DNA of 64,000 bases. Origin: Annona cherimola. Its lineage: Eukaryota; Streptophyta; Magnoliopsida; Magnoliales; Annonaceae. The DNA is taken from positions 48,408,012 to 48,472,011 of the forward strand of contig CM059971.1 in assembly GCA_030490835.1 (NCBI GenBank). Direction: 5' to 3'. The stretch's first letter is position 1. Each line of letters starts with the position of its first letter. A model generated the notes under the pieces. The model saw only the letters and a list, made by a program, of their open reading frames with translations. It ran no database searches and was not told the DNA's origin. The position numbers and the translations under genes are program-made. This document shows, piece after piece, positions 8,632-20,811 of the stretch.

Positions 8632-10293
8632 TGTTGGAAACAATACTTCAAAACAAAGTAAAATTGACCAAAGATTAAGTTTTGATGATTAACAACAACT
8701 AACTTGAGTATATTTAAAGGACTAATGAGTTTGCCACTTATTTTAAGGAACTTAAGTAGCCAAGTCGATCCCCAAGTCGACTTGGACTTCGACTTAGAGT
8801 GAAGTCGATCCCAAAGTCGACTTAACTATCGACTTGAGAAAGAACCTCAAAGGCAAAACCAACTTACAGGTGAAGTCGCATCCCAAGTCGACTGCACATG
8901 CGACTTGAGAAGTCAAGTCGCAAACGAAGTCGACCTCGCTATCGACTTCAAACATGAAAAACTGTCCAGAGCTGAATTGTGGGGCACGAAGCTGCCCAAG
9001 TCGCAGGCCAAGTCGACTCCAGGTGCGACTTGGGTGAAGTCGCAGACAAAGTCGACTTCATCCGCGACTTGAGAAGTTCGTACTTCAAAGATACAGTTTC
9101 AAAGCCTATTCAAAGAATCTCTCACTCAAGTTCAAAGCAAAGATTCAAGATGGAGATCAAATCAAGTCTATCAAGTCTTAAAGACCAACTGAGTCAAATG
9201 CAAAGCAAGGCGCATGATTCAAAACTCAAGCTCTCCTAAGAATCATCAAGGAAACAAGCCAAGCAAGATAGAGGAAGATCAAATGAAGAACAAAGCATAC
9301 TTTGACGAAGACCAAGTCAAGTCGCAACCCAAGTCGACTCCACGATCGACTTGAGTTGAAGTCGGAAGCCAAAGTCGACTCAGACTCAGACTTGGAACCT
9401 GACAAGGTGAAGTCGCACCCGAAGTCGACTTCACCTGCGACTTGGGTCAAGTTGATGCCCAAGTCGACCCTGACTGAAACTTGAAGCTGCGACGGAAAAG
9501 CGAAGTCGCACCCGAAGTCGACTCCATCTGCGACTTGGGCGAAGTCGCATCCAAAGTCGACTCCACATGCGACTTGGGTCGCAACGGTCGGAATTTATTC
9601 GAACGTTGGCGCATTAAATGCGCGCCACCTACCCTCTAACGTTCGGATTCCCTCCAAAATTATAAATAGCATTCATGGTGGACGAGGGAAGTAGCTGAAA
9701 ATCATTAAGAGTGCATAACTACCATCTACAAGAGCTTTAAAGAGATCAAGCTAACCAAAGAGGAAGAACTTTGCTTTAAACTGCAAGAGCTCAAGTACTG
9801 ATTATACAAAGCCACTTCAACAAGTTCTTCTCTGCGCCAAACTGCTTCTACACATCTGTAAAGTGTAGTTTTCTTATTGTTTCTGTTGTATGTGTTAAAC
9901 TTGATTTAGTTTGAGGAACTAAGATCAAGTGTAAGCAAAGTAGTGTGTGATTGGAGTGTGATTCATCACCTACTTGTGCTGTGTTTTGTTGATGCCACCT
10001 AGAGCTGGAATCTAGAAGAGAGCAGTGGCTCTAATTGTATTGAGAGAATACAATAGTGGAACCCAAGTCACAGGGAGTGTGAGCTTGGAAGAGTGGAGTA
10101 GGGAGGTTGCCCGAACCACTATAAAAATCTTGTGTGCTTGATTTATACTTCTGCTATTTACATTGCTTTCCATTTCATTTCTTCATTAAGGGGACTGGAT
10201 TAATCCGGGGATAAGCTTCTGTTTAAGATATAATTTTTAAATACCCAATTCACCCCTCCCCTCTTGGGTTTTGCCATCAACTCGGGACCAACA
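8632..10293 (+). repeat. SirA 3' LTR, complete (1662 bp)
   Basis: Begins TGTTGG and ends CCAACA, and 9012-10293 duplicates 1-1282. It contains two palindrome blocks (8761-9070 and 9314-9586), the nested hairpin and TATAAATA at 9661-9668. Downstream DNA is T1 sequence. Confidence 0.95.
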
Positions 10294-12194
10294 CTAGGGA
10301 GTGCTCAAAGTGAGCATAGGTGAGGTGTCCATACATGGACGTTCAAGTGTTGTTGTTGCTGGATTTTTTTAATTTTTTATTTTTTAATATATGCACATAC
10401 ATAGCTGACATGTTGAGACACATAAATGAGCATTTAATCATGTGGAAAAAATCCTTGAAAATTTGTGAATAGCAGCTTCCATTGAAGGATGAAATGTGGA
10501 CAACTTGGTCTCATGCATATGACGTGCAATTGATGTGCTGTCGCTGCCATTTTTATTTATTTTTTTATGCAAAATTAATGATTAAATTAAAGGTTAATTA
10601 GGTGTATAATTTACCCTTAAATTAGGGTTAAAAAAAAATAGAAAAAAATCTGAACAACAGGCAGCCATGTGGGCGTGACAAGTGGATAGCTTGGATTGAT
10701 TCTATCTTAAGCAAATTTTTGGTTTAATAAAAAATGGTAAAAATATTTTATGTGGACACAAATTAACCAAAAAATTGGAGGGGATAAGCATACATTAAAT
10801 TTCTGTGGAAAAAAACACCCCAAGTGGGGCCCACAACTGGAAATTTCAGCTCTAGAAATGGAATGCTCGGTCATGTGAAGAGAGGCTTGAAAAATATTTT
10901 TTCTAAGTGCTGAAACTTGCACCCCAAGGCAGCCCTCACGTTCCAGCCCTAGCCCAACTAAGAAGGAAGAAAAAAGAAGAAAAAAGAAAAGAGAAAAGGA
11001 GGGATCACCCATTTAATCAAGTAAGTATATGATTATTTTGAGTTTATATTTCAAATCTGGAAGTTATATGATGTTATAAACCAAAATATGAATGAAGTAG
11101 TAAACGAAGGATTTTCACAATGAAATTTTTTTAAAAGATAATTATATGATGATTAAGGGAAGTCCAAAATTTCAGATTGAAACGTTAAGCATATTTCAAA
11201 TTAAAAATCTGAGAAGATTAACCTAAACAGGGTAAAATGGGTGATAGGATCAGCTGTAGAAAATAATTTTTAATAATTTTTATAAAATGCATTTCGGGCT
11301 GAAAATTTTACAAGATATATAAGACATATTTAGGATTATAAAAAAATAAAAATTAGGTTTTTATGTGTATAAATATGCCCCATAATTCACGTGATTAGGG
11401 CTGACCCTAAACTCACAACACTGTCCAGTACAATGAAAATGGCAAAATAAATATATAATGTTAATATTTCGTGATGAAATTTTTATGACAGTTAATTAAT
11501 GTATTTATTGATGTATGATAGAAATATCATAATTAAATACCTTTATTTAATTATAAATCAAGATTTAGAGATATCAGTATGCCTGATTTCAGCATATGTG
11601 GATAGTTTGAGAAAAAAATCAAAACGAAATATGAAATCTATGTTGAAATGATTAAAATTGATATATATGTTATTCAAGAGTGTAATAAAGGATTATGGAT
11701 AGAAAATGTGATTGATAATTAATATTATTATTATATATATACATGGAATTAATGGTTAAATAAGAAGATGGAACTTAGTGAAAATAAGAAGACAAAGGCT
11801 GTTTTGGAAACCTATGATTAGTGGATTTAAATGCCATAAAAATATCCTAAATAAAGTGATAACTAAGGGTAATAACCATGTTGAATTAGTGACCAAGTTG
11901 CTGACTTGAAAAATTTTATGAGATACCTCTTATATGTGTTGCCAAATGGGCACATGTGAAAGGATAAATATGCATAAATGATAAATGACTTATGTAATTT
12001 GATTTTGTGCAAAAATGTATGAAAATATGATAGAGTTCATGATTATATATCTGTTTAGAGTGCATAATGATTAATTTCAAATTTCGGAATTAATTTATGA
12101 AGTTTAAGGCAATGACGTGCGCTTAAAAGGAGCACCGATGTGTAAATTTTGGAAAATAAGTAAAAAATAGTAAATGACGATTAATGAACCTTTA

Positions 12195-12378
12195 AATGTT
12201 AATTATTGGATAATTATTATGTAATTGAATGGTAACCCTACTTATGGGATTGTATATGTTATGTGTTAACCGATGAAATATGCGAAAATGTTAATTATTG
12301 GATAATTATTATGTAATTGAATGGTAACCCTACTTATGGGATTGTATATGTTATGTGTTAACCGATGAAATATGCGAA
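12195..12378 (+). repeat. 92-bp tandem duplication in T1
   Basis: Two apparently identical 92-base copies, starting at AATGTTAATTATTGG and ending at TATGCGAA. Lack of divergence suggests a recent duplication. Confidence 0.9.
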
Positions 12379-13440
12379 TATGTGCTATTTAAGCATAATG
12401 ACTTGAGAAGTCAAATGAATTATTTGTATTGATGAAAAATGGGTTGGAAAACTAAGTGAGATGCAAGAAAAAGGAATATATGAAAAATCATATTATTCTC
12501 ATGTAGGCAAGGGCAAAGAAAAGGCACTTGGGAAGCTAAAGAAATGCGGGTAAGCAAGTGAACTTTCCAAAATATTAATTTCCTCCTATGTGTTGAAATG
12601 ATTTCTTCGAAATATTGTTTCAAAGAAATTTTATGAAATTTATGAACTTGCTTTAATAAGTTGGCCTCATAGTTTCTTACAAAATAAGTAAGTGAATTTT
12701 CAAGCATAATGTTTATATTCAAGTATTAAAATTACTTGATCATGTTTTTATTAATGATGTGGAGAATTGCTTATAGAGTAAGCAAGCTCAGTTCTTGAAA
12801 ATACGATGAGGGTTTTAAGATGGTTTTAATATAAGCAAGTTCATACAAGTGTGGTTTACAAAGAGTTTTATTGAAAAATATAATTCTTTACAAAATGGTT
12901 TTTAGACATAAATAGATGTTTTGAAATGGTTTTTATTAAATGTCATAAATTAAATTTATGTGCGTGTTTTGAGATTTATGTAGGTATTTTGAAATAATCT
13001 ATCAAGGTGCTTTTCAACTCTTATAGTTGTAACACTTTGAAGATGCTTTACTCTAATATTCCAAAAAGATTTAAGGGTGACTAGTCCTACAAAATGATTT
13101 GGTGGATTTTATGTGTAAATAATGATAAAAAGATTATGCAAACTCCTCTATATATATAAGAGTAACAAGAAAGTGATGTGGATAAGACAGATAATGCATT
13201 TACAATGGACAGAAGTGAGTTGCATATGTTTTGCTCATAAGAATGTTATTAAGAAAAGTTTTGTCTTAGCGAGTTTTGAATAATTTCATAAGCTTCTTAA
13301 AATGCGAATTTCAAAAGTTGTTTTTGCAAAAATATTGTCTTCTCAAATATTTCAAATGTTTTGTAAAATGGATTTATCAAAACATTGCTAAACTCTTTAA
13401 GGGTGGTCATCCTAACATCAGGATTTGGAAATAGTTTACA

Positions 13441-13588
13441 AAAATATTTTATTTTCAAAACAACCACGCCCAGTTCTCAATTCGAGAAGGGCATAGTCTG
13501 CGGACTGAGTGGTTTAAAATATTTTATTTTCAAAACAATCCTGCCCAGTTCTCAATTCAAGAAGGGTATAGTCTGTAGACTAAGTTGA
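13441..13588 (+). repeat. 75-bp imperfect tandem duplication in T1
   Basis: Two diverged copies, each beginning AAAATATTTTATTTTC and containing GCCCAGTTCTCAATTC and an ATAGTCTG block. A short open frame across them is fortuitous. Confidence 0.85.
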
Positions 13589-13877
13589 CTTTATACATAT
13601 CAAGCTGAGGCTTGAAAAAGGGCACAGTCAAATGACTGTGCTAAGTTTTGTGAAAATCATTGCTAGCATACGAGTGTGCGCAAAATGATGTACTAGGCTC
13701 ATGGTTGAGGCGGTTACGGACCAAAATAGTTAAAATCAGAGCTCACCTCTACCTGTAGCCGAGTCGCTTAGGGAAGGCTGGAGGCCGGCGGCGCCCTCTC
13801 TGAAATGGGAGCAAGCTCATGAGCAGACGCCTGACTCGCGTGCTGTCTCATGAAAGGTTTCTTTCCTAGGGAAGGAT

Positions 13878-14546
13878 GATCACTTGTTAAGTGTCACCAA
13901 CCTGAGGGTTAGAGACACAAATCCATATGTTTTTTGAACATACATATGTTCCCTATGTTTTAAAAGTCCCAAAATGGGCACCGACGCTGTTTGGTTTTAA
14001 ATGGATTTGTGTTGGTTTCAAATGGATTTATGTTTAGTTTTCAGAAGATACCGACAAATATTTTAGGACATGAATATGTCCACCATATTGGTTTAAAAAG
14101 GGTTTGGTATCTTATATGCGGGTTAAAAGAGGTTTATATGGAAAAATATTTTTGGACATGAGAATGTCCGCATAGATAAAAGATTTCCTATGCACATGCA
14201 TTGCTTTTGAATAACCCCGAGTTGGGTTATAAAGAAATTTAAATAGATGATGTTTTGGGACATGTAAATGACCTCATGGGGAAAAAGGTTATAAGAAAAA
14301 TGTTTTAGGACATATAATTGTCCTCATGCTATATGAAAAATATTTTTGGACATAGACATGTCCTCATGGTAGATGAAAAATATTTTGGGACGAACAATTG
14401 TCCCTACGAAAAATGGTTTAAATGCATAGACATCACCTTTGAAAATCCTCGAAATGGGGACATGCACAAAGTTTTATGAGTGTATTATAAATAAGATTTC
14501 TATAAAAGGTTTCTTCCTATTGGTAATTGATCACTTGATAAGTGTC
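13878..14546 (+). promoter_or_regulatory. Dyad-rich part of T1
   Basis: GATCACTTGTTAAGTGTC (13878-13895) and GATCACTTGATAAGTGTC (14529-14546) flank six imperfect GGACAT-N4-ATGTCC palindromes at 14066, 14154, 14258, 14308, 14348 and 14388. Such spaced dyads suggest protein-binding or structured RNA sites; the function is unknown. Confidence 0.5.
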
Positions 14547-15040
14547 TCCTATCGAATGGGCAAGGGATGCATTTAAATGAAAAAATGATGCTTGCTTACT
14601 GAGTTTATCACTCATGTTTTGTTTTCCCAACCTTAGACAGGGTTACAACTCGAGGAAAGGAACAAAGCTAAAAGACATTGATATGTTGAAGAATGAATGG
14701 ATGAATGTATTGCTTATAATGAAATGTGATTGATTATGTATGGTGTAAATAGATAAGTGATTATGTATAAAATTCTACGTGAATTTTTATTTATGAATAC
14801 ATATCCTACCTATAATATGAAAGTAAATGTACTTGTACGATGAATTTTATAATGATATGGATGAGTCCACTATGAATGATGACAAGTCTATGCTTATATG
14901 ATGAAAGGAAAGAAAAAAAAATTGAACGAGATCAAATTAAGAACCCGCCTCGTGATTAGGGCAACAATCCTGACTCACATTTACCAATTGAAACGGTCTT
15001 GGAGTAAGGCTTGTGGAGGCCTCGGGTTGGGGGCGCCATA

Positions 15041-15434
15041 GTTACTTCACATAAGGACATTTTGGAAGCATCGTTGATCGAAGAAGTGAATGAAGATGAT
15101 GAGGAATCAATTGAGATAGTACATTATTTGCAGCAATCTTTGACTTTTACATGCTATCCACAAAAGTTTGAATCGCTAGAGCTCAATGCGGAATCATTTA
15201 AACATTTAAAGCCATCAATGGAGGAGCCACCAATATTGGAGTTGAAATCTCTACCATCCTATCTAAGATATGTATATTTGGGGGTTGAACCATCGCTCCT
15301 AGTTATCATTTTTGTGGCATTGTATTCTTTACAAGAAGAAAAATTACTTAGAGTGCTCAGAGACCACAAGAAGGCTATTGGATGGACCATCGCAGATATC
15401 AGGAGAATTAGCCCATCTTTCTGTATGCACAAAA
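15041..15434 (+). pseudogene. pol: Element G pol fragment upstream of the RT core
   Basis: An open frame continuing to the T2 insertion encodes the segment before RT in Athila/Tat-type gypsy Pol, with recognisable SLQEEKLLRVLRDHKKAIGW and TIADI segments. It breaks at a His-Lys-Ile coding point, and the same reading resumes at 49493. The CAAAA at 15430-15434 is one copy of the T2 target duplication. The part upstream of T1 lies outside the window. Confidence 0.85.
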
Positions 15435-16692
15435 TATGGTGCCCCAGCCTGAGCGCCACAACATTAGCCTTACTGCAGGACCGTTATTGATTAGTAAACG
15501 TGATCGGGATTGTTGCCCTGTCACATGGCGGGTTTTATTGGATATTTATCTATTTAAGCTTAACTCCTTAAAAGTTTATATCATTCCACACATTCCAATT
15601 TTATCGGATGCCCTTTTAGGTCGTCATACCATATGAATACACATATCATCTCATAAAATTCATACTTTGCGGCGCCCCAGTAAGAGCGTCACAACCTTAC
15701 TCCAAGATCTATCGATTGGTAAACGTGATCAGGATTGTTACCCTGTGACACAGCGGGATATTTGGATATTTATCCACTTTATCTTAACTCCTTAGGAGTT
15801 TAATCATTTTTAAATATTTCATTCCCATCATATACCTTTTTAGGTCATTTAATCAATTTAGCATACACATCGGATATCATAAATTTCATACTTAGTCTTA
15901 TCATGATCAATCATGCCTTACCATTTGACCATAAAATTTTTTTCGCTATTTATAGTCAACATCACCACATAGTCATAAACACAACATAAACCTTATATAA
16001 CATTCAGACACCAATAATGTCATCAATGTACAACCATACAATTCATCGAGTTCAGTCACAGGAAATTGTAGAAATTTATTTTTTTTCTTGAATCTCCACC
16101 TGTGCTCCTTGCATGGTTCTTTCCTTCACCTGTCTTTAAGATTTGGAAAACAAAACTGTGAGTTGAAACTCAATAAGAGAGCTATAAGGTTTTCAGATAA
16201 TACATTTTCATTGAAAATAACTTGGAAAGCTACATTATACCCACTCGAGGTATATCTTAAAACATGCTTCTTATACCCATCCAGGGTATGTCATAAACAA
16301 TGCGATGCATCATATAAAATCATGACATTCCTTTGGATAGAAGCTAGCTAGGCAACCATCCACTTTTATCCTCTCTCCCATTCCAGTGAGGCGCCATCGG
16401 CGCTCGGTCTCTCTTAGCGACTTGGCCGCACCAAAGGGGGATATTCGGTCCGCTTACACCTTTAAGGTGGACCTCATGCTTTTGTACACATGCTTTCTTT
16501 CATAAACATGAACTTGGCATGCTAGCATGATTTTTCAACCATAAACTCATGATTCATCATTTGACATAAGTTCTTGGAAAGCAGTAAACAATTTATTTAT
16601 TTCATTGGAAATAACATTTCAATATACATTTAAATAAGGAACGACCATCCTTAAACAACTTAGAAATAATTAAAAATCATTCGATTGCTAAC
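15435..16692 (-). repeat. T2 left LTR, segment 1
   Basis: Non-coding T sequence starting with the inverted T-family 3' terminus. It includes a duplicated terminus and the CTCGGTCTCTCTTAGCGACT block shared with 46231-46250. It ends at the insertion of the G-family solo LTR, where CTAAC (16688-16692) is duplicated. Confidence 0.8.
15438..15900 (-). repeat. About 230-bp tandem duplication of the T LTR terminus
   Basis: The block with GCCCCAG, GTAAACGTGATC, GGATTGTT and the Ser/Leu-poor AT tail occurs at about 15438-15665 and again, diverged, from about 15672. It duplicates the end of the LTR. Confidence 0.75.
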
Positions 16693-17740
16693 TGACGAGC
16701 TGCGTATATGTCTATTAAATTGCTCGCTATTTATGCAAGTATACGTGCGGTGTCAAGTAACAAAGAGTGAGTAGAGTATCGTTCTCACGAGGAATTGTTA
16801 ACCGGAATTATTATTTATCTTAACTGCTTTCGAAGGTTGTGAAATTCTGGTTTTGTGAATTAACTAAGCTAACGATTGTGAAACAGAAATCAGAGTAGAG
16901 ATCACGAGACTACTGGATACTAAAAGCGAGTTTACTGGTTAGGGATGGCAGATGGATAGATCGGAATCCTTGAATCTAAACTATATTGCTCTGGTTCCTG
17001 TTAAGCGGATTGCATATGAATTTACTAGCCCAAGTTCATGTATCTTCATATATGTCTTCCAACAATATATAAAGCTAATTACACCCAATTTAAGTGCTAT
17101 GTTCCCATGCCATTAAATAAAGTGAAATTGATAAGTTCATAACTTGTATAATGACTACACAGGGTTTAACGGTATATTCCTATCCGTTAAACAACTCTCC
17201 TTACACAATGGTTGAAACTTGTGCCTTGCACGTGGATCTGACAAATATCTCCCTTTTCCAAGGGTAAATAGAGCAATTAAATCATTTTACAAGATAGCTA
17301 ATCTTGTAAAAGCATTAAACTCACACATGCAAAGGTAAATTATATGCAATTATATATATAAGCTTAAATATTCATTCCTAAATATTCTAAGAACCAAGAA
17401 ACAATACAGTTTAGAATTCAATTCATCCTAACTATCCATCTAATGGAGGTTTAGCTCAAAGACATGATCTTAACATCCAATACATCCAAATAAAAAGTAT
17501 CCATAAGGAAGAGAAAGAAAATTGGAAAGAATAAGAAAAACTGTTTTCCGGCAGTTTCCACCAATGGGACTTGAATTCCTTCAATCCGAGCTTTAATCTT
17601 GATTCCCGCTTTCTCTTGCACCGTAGTTCGTTCTCCAGCTCTCCCTCCTTTCCTCTCTCGCGCGCGAACCCCTAGGAACTATATATAAAGTCTCCTTTCG
17701 CGCACCTTACGCACTGGAATATTCGCACACAACTGCGTAT

Positions 17741-18076
17741 TGGCGCCTAGGCGCCAACTCTCTGTGTGCGGAGCAGTTTAGACACATTCTGGAACCCTAG
17801 GAATTTTTGCACTGGCGCCTAGGCGCCAATTCCTTGGAAGTGGTTTCTAACTTGTGGTCTCAGCCATGTTTTCACTTGAGTTGCATGTTGATGAAGTGAC
17901 GCCAACTCTCTGGACTGCATCACCTAATTTGTGGCTTTTGACTTGGATTTCATGTAGAGAAGTGGCGCCTGGGCGCCCCTGGGTGGTGCTTAGGTGCCAA
18001 CTCTCTGGACTGCTCCTTCATGTTAGCTGTCTATGCCGCAAATGGTCAAGGCATGTAGGGTGGCGCCTGGGCGCCA
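17741..18076 (-). repeat. Array of TGGCGCCTAGGCGCCA palindromes in solo LTR
   Basis: Perfect 16-base palindromes at 17741-17756 and 17813-17828, with variants at 17963-17978, 17984-17999 and 18061-18076. Most are followed by AACTCTCTG or a close form. A degenerate counterpart is in the G 3' LTR near 59709-59750. Confidence 0.85.
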
Positions 18077-18318
18077 ACTCCCTGCCTCTGGATGCCTCAG
18101 CTTGCCTTCAACTCATCCGCTCTGCTGCCGTACGTCCTGTCCTTCCTACAAAAAATGGAAAACTGAATAAATAAACTAAAAATGCCTAATTAATGCTAAA
18201 ATTGCCTAAAAACTAATTAATGCTCCTAAAATGCAAAGCAGATGAAAATTAAGCTAAAAGAGTGCAAACTAAGCCTAATCTCTTGAACTCACACACAAAT
18301 TAGGTCTGAAATGGGCCA

Positions 18319-18346
18319 TGATAATTCGTAAAAATACGAGTTATCA
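18319..18346 (-). promoter_or_regulatory. Terminal palindrome of the G-family LTR
   Basis: Twelve-base arms TGATAATTCGTA and TACGAGTTATCA (one mismatch) surround four A bases at the LTR 5' terminus. G has the equivalent at 59374-59401. A cruciform or stem at the integrase-recognised end is possible. Confidence 0.6.
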
Positions 18347-18351
18347 CTAAC

Positions 18352-18716
18352 TCATTTAAACAGTTAGAATATCATTGATAAATATTTTATCATATTTGAT
18401 AAAACAAAAGCATTTAGAAAACTGCTTGCTTACCTTGATTGCTTAGCTTTCCGCCTTGTTAATCTCTTTGCCCTTGCCTATACATAAACATAGCATTGCA
18501 TTCATAATAATCCATTTGCTTGCAGTCACTTAGTTTTCCAATCCTACAATGCATATCGAACATAATCAACTTGGATTTTCAAGTCGATCATACATACACA
18601 ACATGCACTTGTGCATTATAACTTCATTCCATATTGTATTTTAATCCCATATTTAGGATAAACACATAACATTCATTCATTCACAATTCATCATTTGGGA
18701 ATTTATATCTCCCATT
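18352..18716 (-). repeat. T2 left LTR, segment 2
   Basis: Continues segment 1 and corresponds to about 46530-46880 in the right LTR. It ends with CCATT (18712-18716), the target duplication of SirD. Confidence 0.75.
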
Positions 18717-19967
18717 TGTTGGTCCCGAGTTTATGGTAAAACCCAAGAGGGGAATGGTGAATTGGGTATTTTAAAATTCTTTACTTAAACAGAAACTTTC
18801 TCCCTTTTTAATTTAATGTCCTTGATGAAACGTGCTATGAAATAGAATGGAGGGTGCAAATGAAATATAAAATGCTAGTAATCAAACCAAACAAGAGACA
18901 ACAATATATAGTGGTTCGGGCAACCTTCCCTACTCCACTCTTCCAAGCACACACCCGTTGTGTCTTGGGTTCCACTATTGTATATTCAATACAATCTAGA
19001 GCACCCATTCTCTTCTAGATTCTAGCTCTAGGGGGCATATACAATAGTCACTTGTTGGTGAGACCTACTCTGACGAACCAAATCTGATTTGTTGGTGAGA
19101 CAAACTCAAACCAATCAAGAAAAACCCATTAGTGAGACAAACTCAAACCAACCCCCTATTTTGCTTCTTCTTGAATTTGGTCTCCAACACGGATCCAAGG
19201 TAACAACACAAAAAAATAGACAAAAGAGAATTGACACTTTACGACGTGTAATCAATCAGCTCCAGAAGATCCTTGTCATGTGAAGAAGATGATCTTGTAA
19301 GCACACTTGAAGTAGTAGCACTTGAAGCTTCAATAGTTACTCAAATGATTTCAACACTCTTGAATAATAGAAGGTGTAAGCTCATCTCCTCTTTCTTTCC
19401 TTCTTCTCTTCTTGTTCACGTTCATACTTCAATAGTATTTATAGAGGAAAAGGATCTAGCCGTTGGAGTGGAGGTTGGAGTGCATTTAATGTTCAAAATT
19501 TTGACCGTTATAGGTTGAAGTCGCAAGTGGAGTCGACTTGGGATGGGTGAAGTTGACTTGGGTTGCGACTTCGCTTTGTTAAAACTTGTTGTCCACTTGC
19601 TATCCAAAATTTTGCCTTCGAAGTCGACTTAGGTTGAGACTTCACCCAAGTCGCAAGTGAAGTCGACTTAGGTTGAGACTTCACTTTGCTGTCTATCTAA
19701 AGTTGCAGGCGAAGTCAACTTTGTTATGAGACTTCACCCAAGTTGCAAGTGAAGTCTACTTGGGCTGAGACTTCACTTTGCTGAACTTGCTATTCATGAA
19801 CTTGAGCTCTTGAAACTTAAATTATTTTCATTTTCATACACATAATTAGAGACAAAATATCTGAGCACACTTACACAAATTCATTAGAACATTTTTAATG
19901 ATATTTCAATTATTCGTTGATCATCAAAATCAAATTAATCTTTCTTAAAGCAAGTACATGATCAACA
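18717..19967 (-). repeat. SirD 3' LTR (left)
   Basis: 1251 bp starting TGTTGG on the plus strand and ending GATCAACA before the polypurine tract. It contains TATAAATA on the minus strand at 19436-19443 and decayed AAGTCGACTT palindromes at about 19510-19780. ORFs here are shadows of repeats. Confidence 0.9.
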
Positions 19968-20811
19968 ATCTTCCCCTTTTTGATGATTGACAAAACTTGA
20001 TTGAAATATCTTTCCTTCTCAAATAAATTACAGATATGTCTACATGAATATCATGATTCTCATCAATAAGCATAAAATTGAAAATGATATTTGCATTAAT
20101 TTCAAAATACTTTTTCATGTAGACGTGCTCTTCAACTATTCATGAAAATAGTTGTGCTCTCCCATTATTCATGGAAATAGTTCTCCCCCTAAGTTATATG
20201 CAATATTATTCTCTTCTTAAGATATTTCGTATTATTCTCTCCCCCTTTTTGTTAATCAACATAAAAGGTGAGGCTTAAAATGAATTAACAGTAGTAGTAT
20301 AGATGGGGTATAGTAAGTTCATTTCGTGCATACAAATCTTTTATTAAATACTTCCTTTCATCATTCAAATCATTCATTTTGAGTCACAAGCATATGATCT
20401 ACAATATAACCATGTGACATAACTTATTTACTAATGCTTTTATATAGAAGGGGCTATGAGAGCAACATACCTTCACTTACCTTTGATGAGAGTTATTAAT
20501 ATTTTGCTCAGCTCTCCCTTTCTTTTGCAATTCATGCTCCTTCATCTTGTGGATGACTTTGCATTTGTTTGAAATAAAACCTCGATATGCATGGATGCAT
20601 CCAATGTTGGCAGTTGGATTTTTCTTGTATTATCATTTTCCTCTCCGGATTTTTGGCAAGTTTTCTTTTCATCTTCTACAATGGCCGTGCAACAAACTCT
20701 TGCCCAATTTGCTGCATCTTCTCCTTCACTTGGTTAAGTGCTAGAGCTTGGGGTAGTATATTCCTTTGTAAGAATTCTTCTAGCCTTTCTCTTTGAAAAA
20801 ATTCTCTTATT
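19968..20811 (-). other. SirD non-coding interior with polypurine tracts
   Basis: The inverse polypurine tract CTTCCCCTTTTT lies next to the LTR (about 19970-19982), and a second CTCCCCCTTTTT is at about 20240-20251. The rest is AT-rich with no recognisable coding; pol is missing. Confidence 0.7.

Larger units (their letters stand above)
1..10293 (+). mobile_element. SirA: Sirevirus-type Ty1/copia retrotransposon, 5' end outside the window
   Basis: The order is 5' LTR, primer binding site, gag, protease-integrase-RT-RNase H, a third ORF, polypurine tracts and 3' LTR. Integrase lying before RT marks Ty1/copia. A long gag with two zinc knuckles, a large ORF after pol, repeated polypurine tracts and palindrome-rich LTRs are Sirevirus traits. 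The two LTRs align without gaps at an offset of 9011 and differ at about 7 sites, so insertion is recent. Using 1.3e-8 substitutions per site per year this is roughly 0.2 million years, an assumption-based estimate. It sits inside long LTR T1. The likely 3' copy of the target duplication is CTAGG at 10294-10298; the 5' copy is outside the window. Pol carries nonsense codons, so the copy is probably not autonomous. Confidence 0.95.
10294..15040 (+). repeat. T1: long LTR of family T, 5' end outside the window
   Basis: AT-rich, non-coding DNA related to T2-T5, including GATCACTTGRTAAGTGTC dyads and the terminal block CGTGATTAGGGCAACAATCC ending in GGGGGCGCCATA. G pol sequence begins directly after it, so T1 is an insertion in G; GTTAC at 15041-15045 may be one copy of its target duplication. 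The start of T1 lies left of SirA and outside the window. No internal retrotransposon domain is seen. Open frames of 60-100 codons here have no recognisable features. Confidence 0.75.
16693..18346 (-). mobile_element. Solo LTR of the G (gypsy) family
   Basis: 1654 bp with TG...CA ends, flanked by CTAAC at 16688-16692 and 18347-18351. It is related, in inverse orientation, to the 3' LTR of G (59374-63906): both share a 28-base palindrome at the 5' end and a terminal block of the ATATACGCAGCTCGTCA type. It formed by LTR-LTR recombination and loss of the interior. The open frame at 17854-18174 falls in the palindrome array and is not considered a gene. Confidence 0.9.

Noticed and set aside
17854..18174. 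106-codon frame in the G-family solo LTR
   Set aside because: Lies across the GGCGCC palindrome array, with no conserved counterpart in the G 3' LTR.
16693..18346. Possible DNA transposon because of terminal palindrome
   Set aside because: TG...CA ends, 5-bp duplication and homology to the G 3' LTR show it is a solo LTR.
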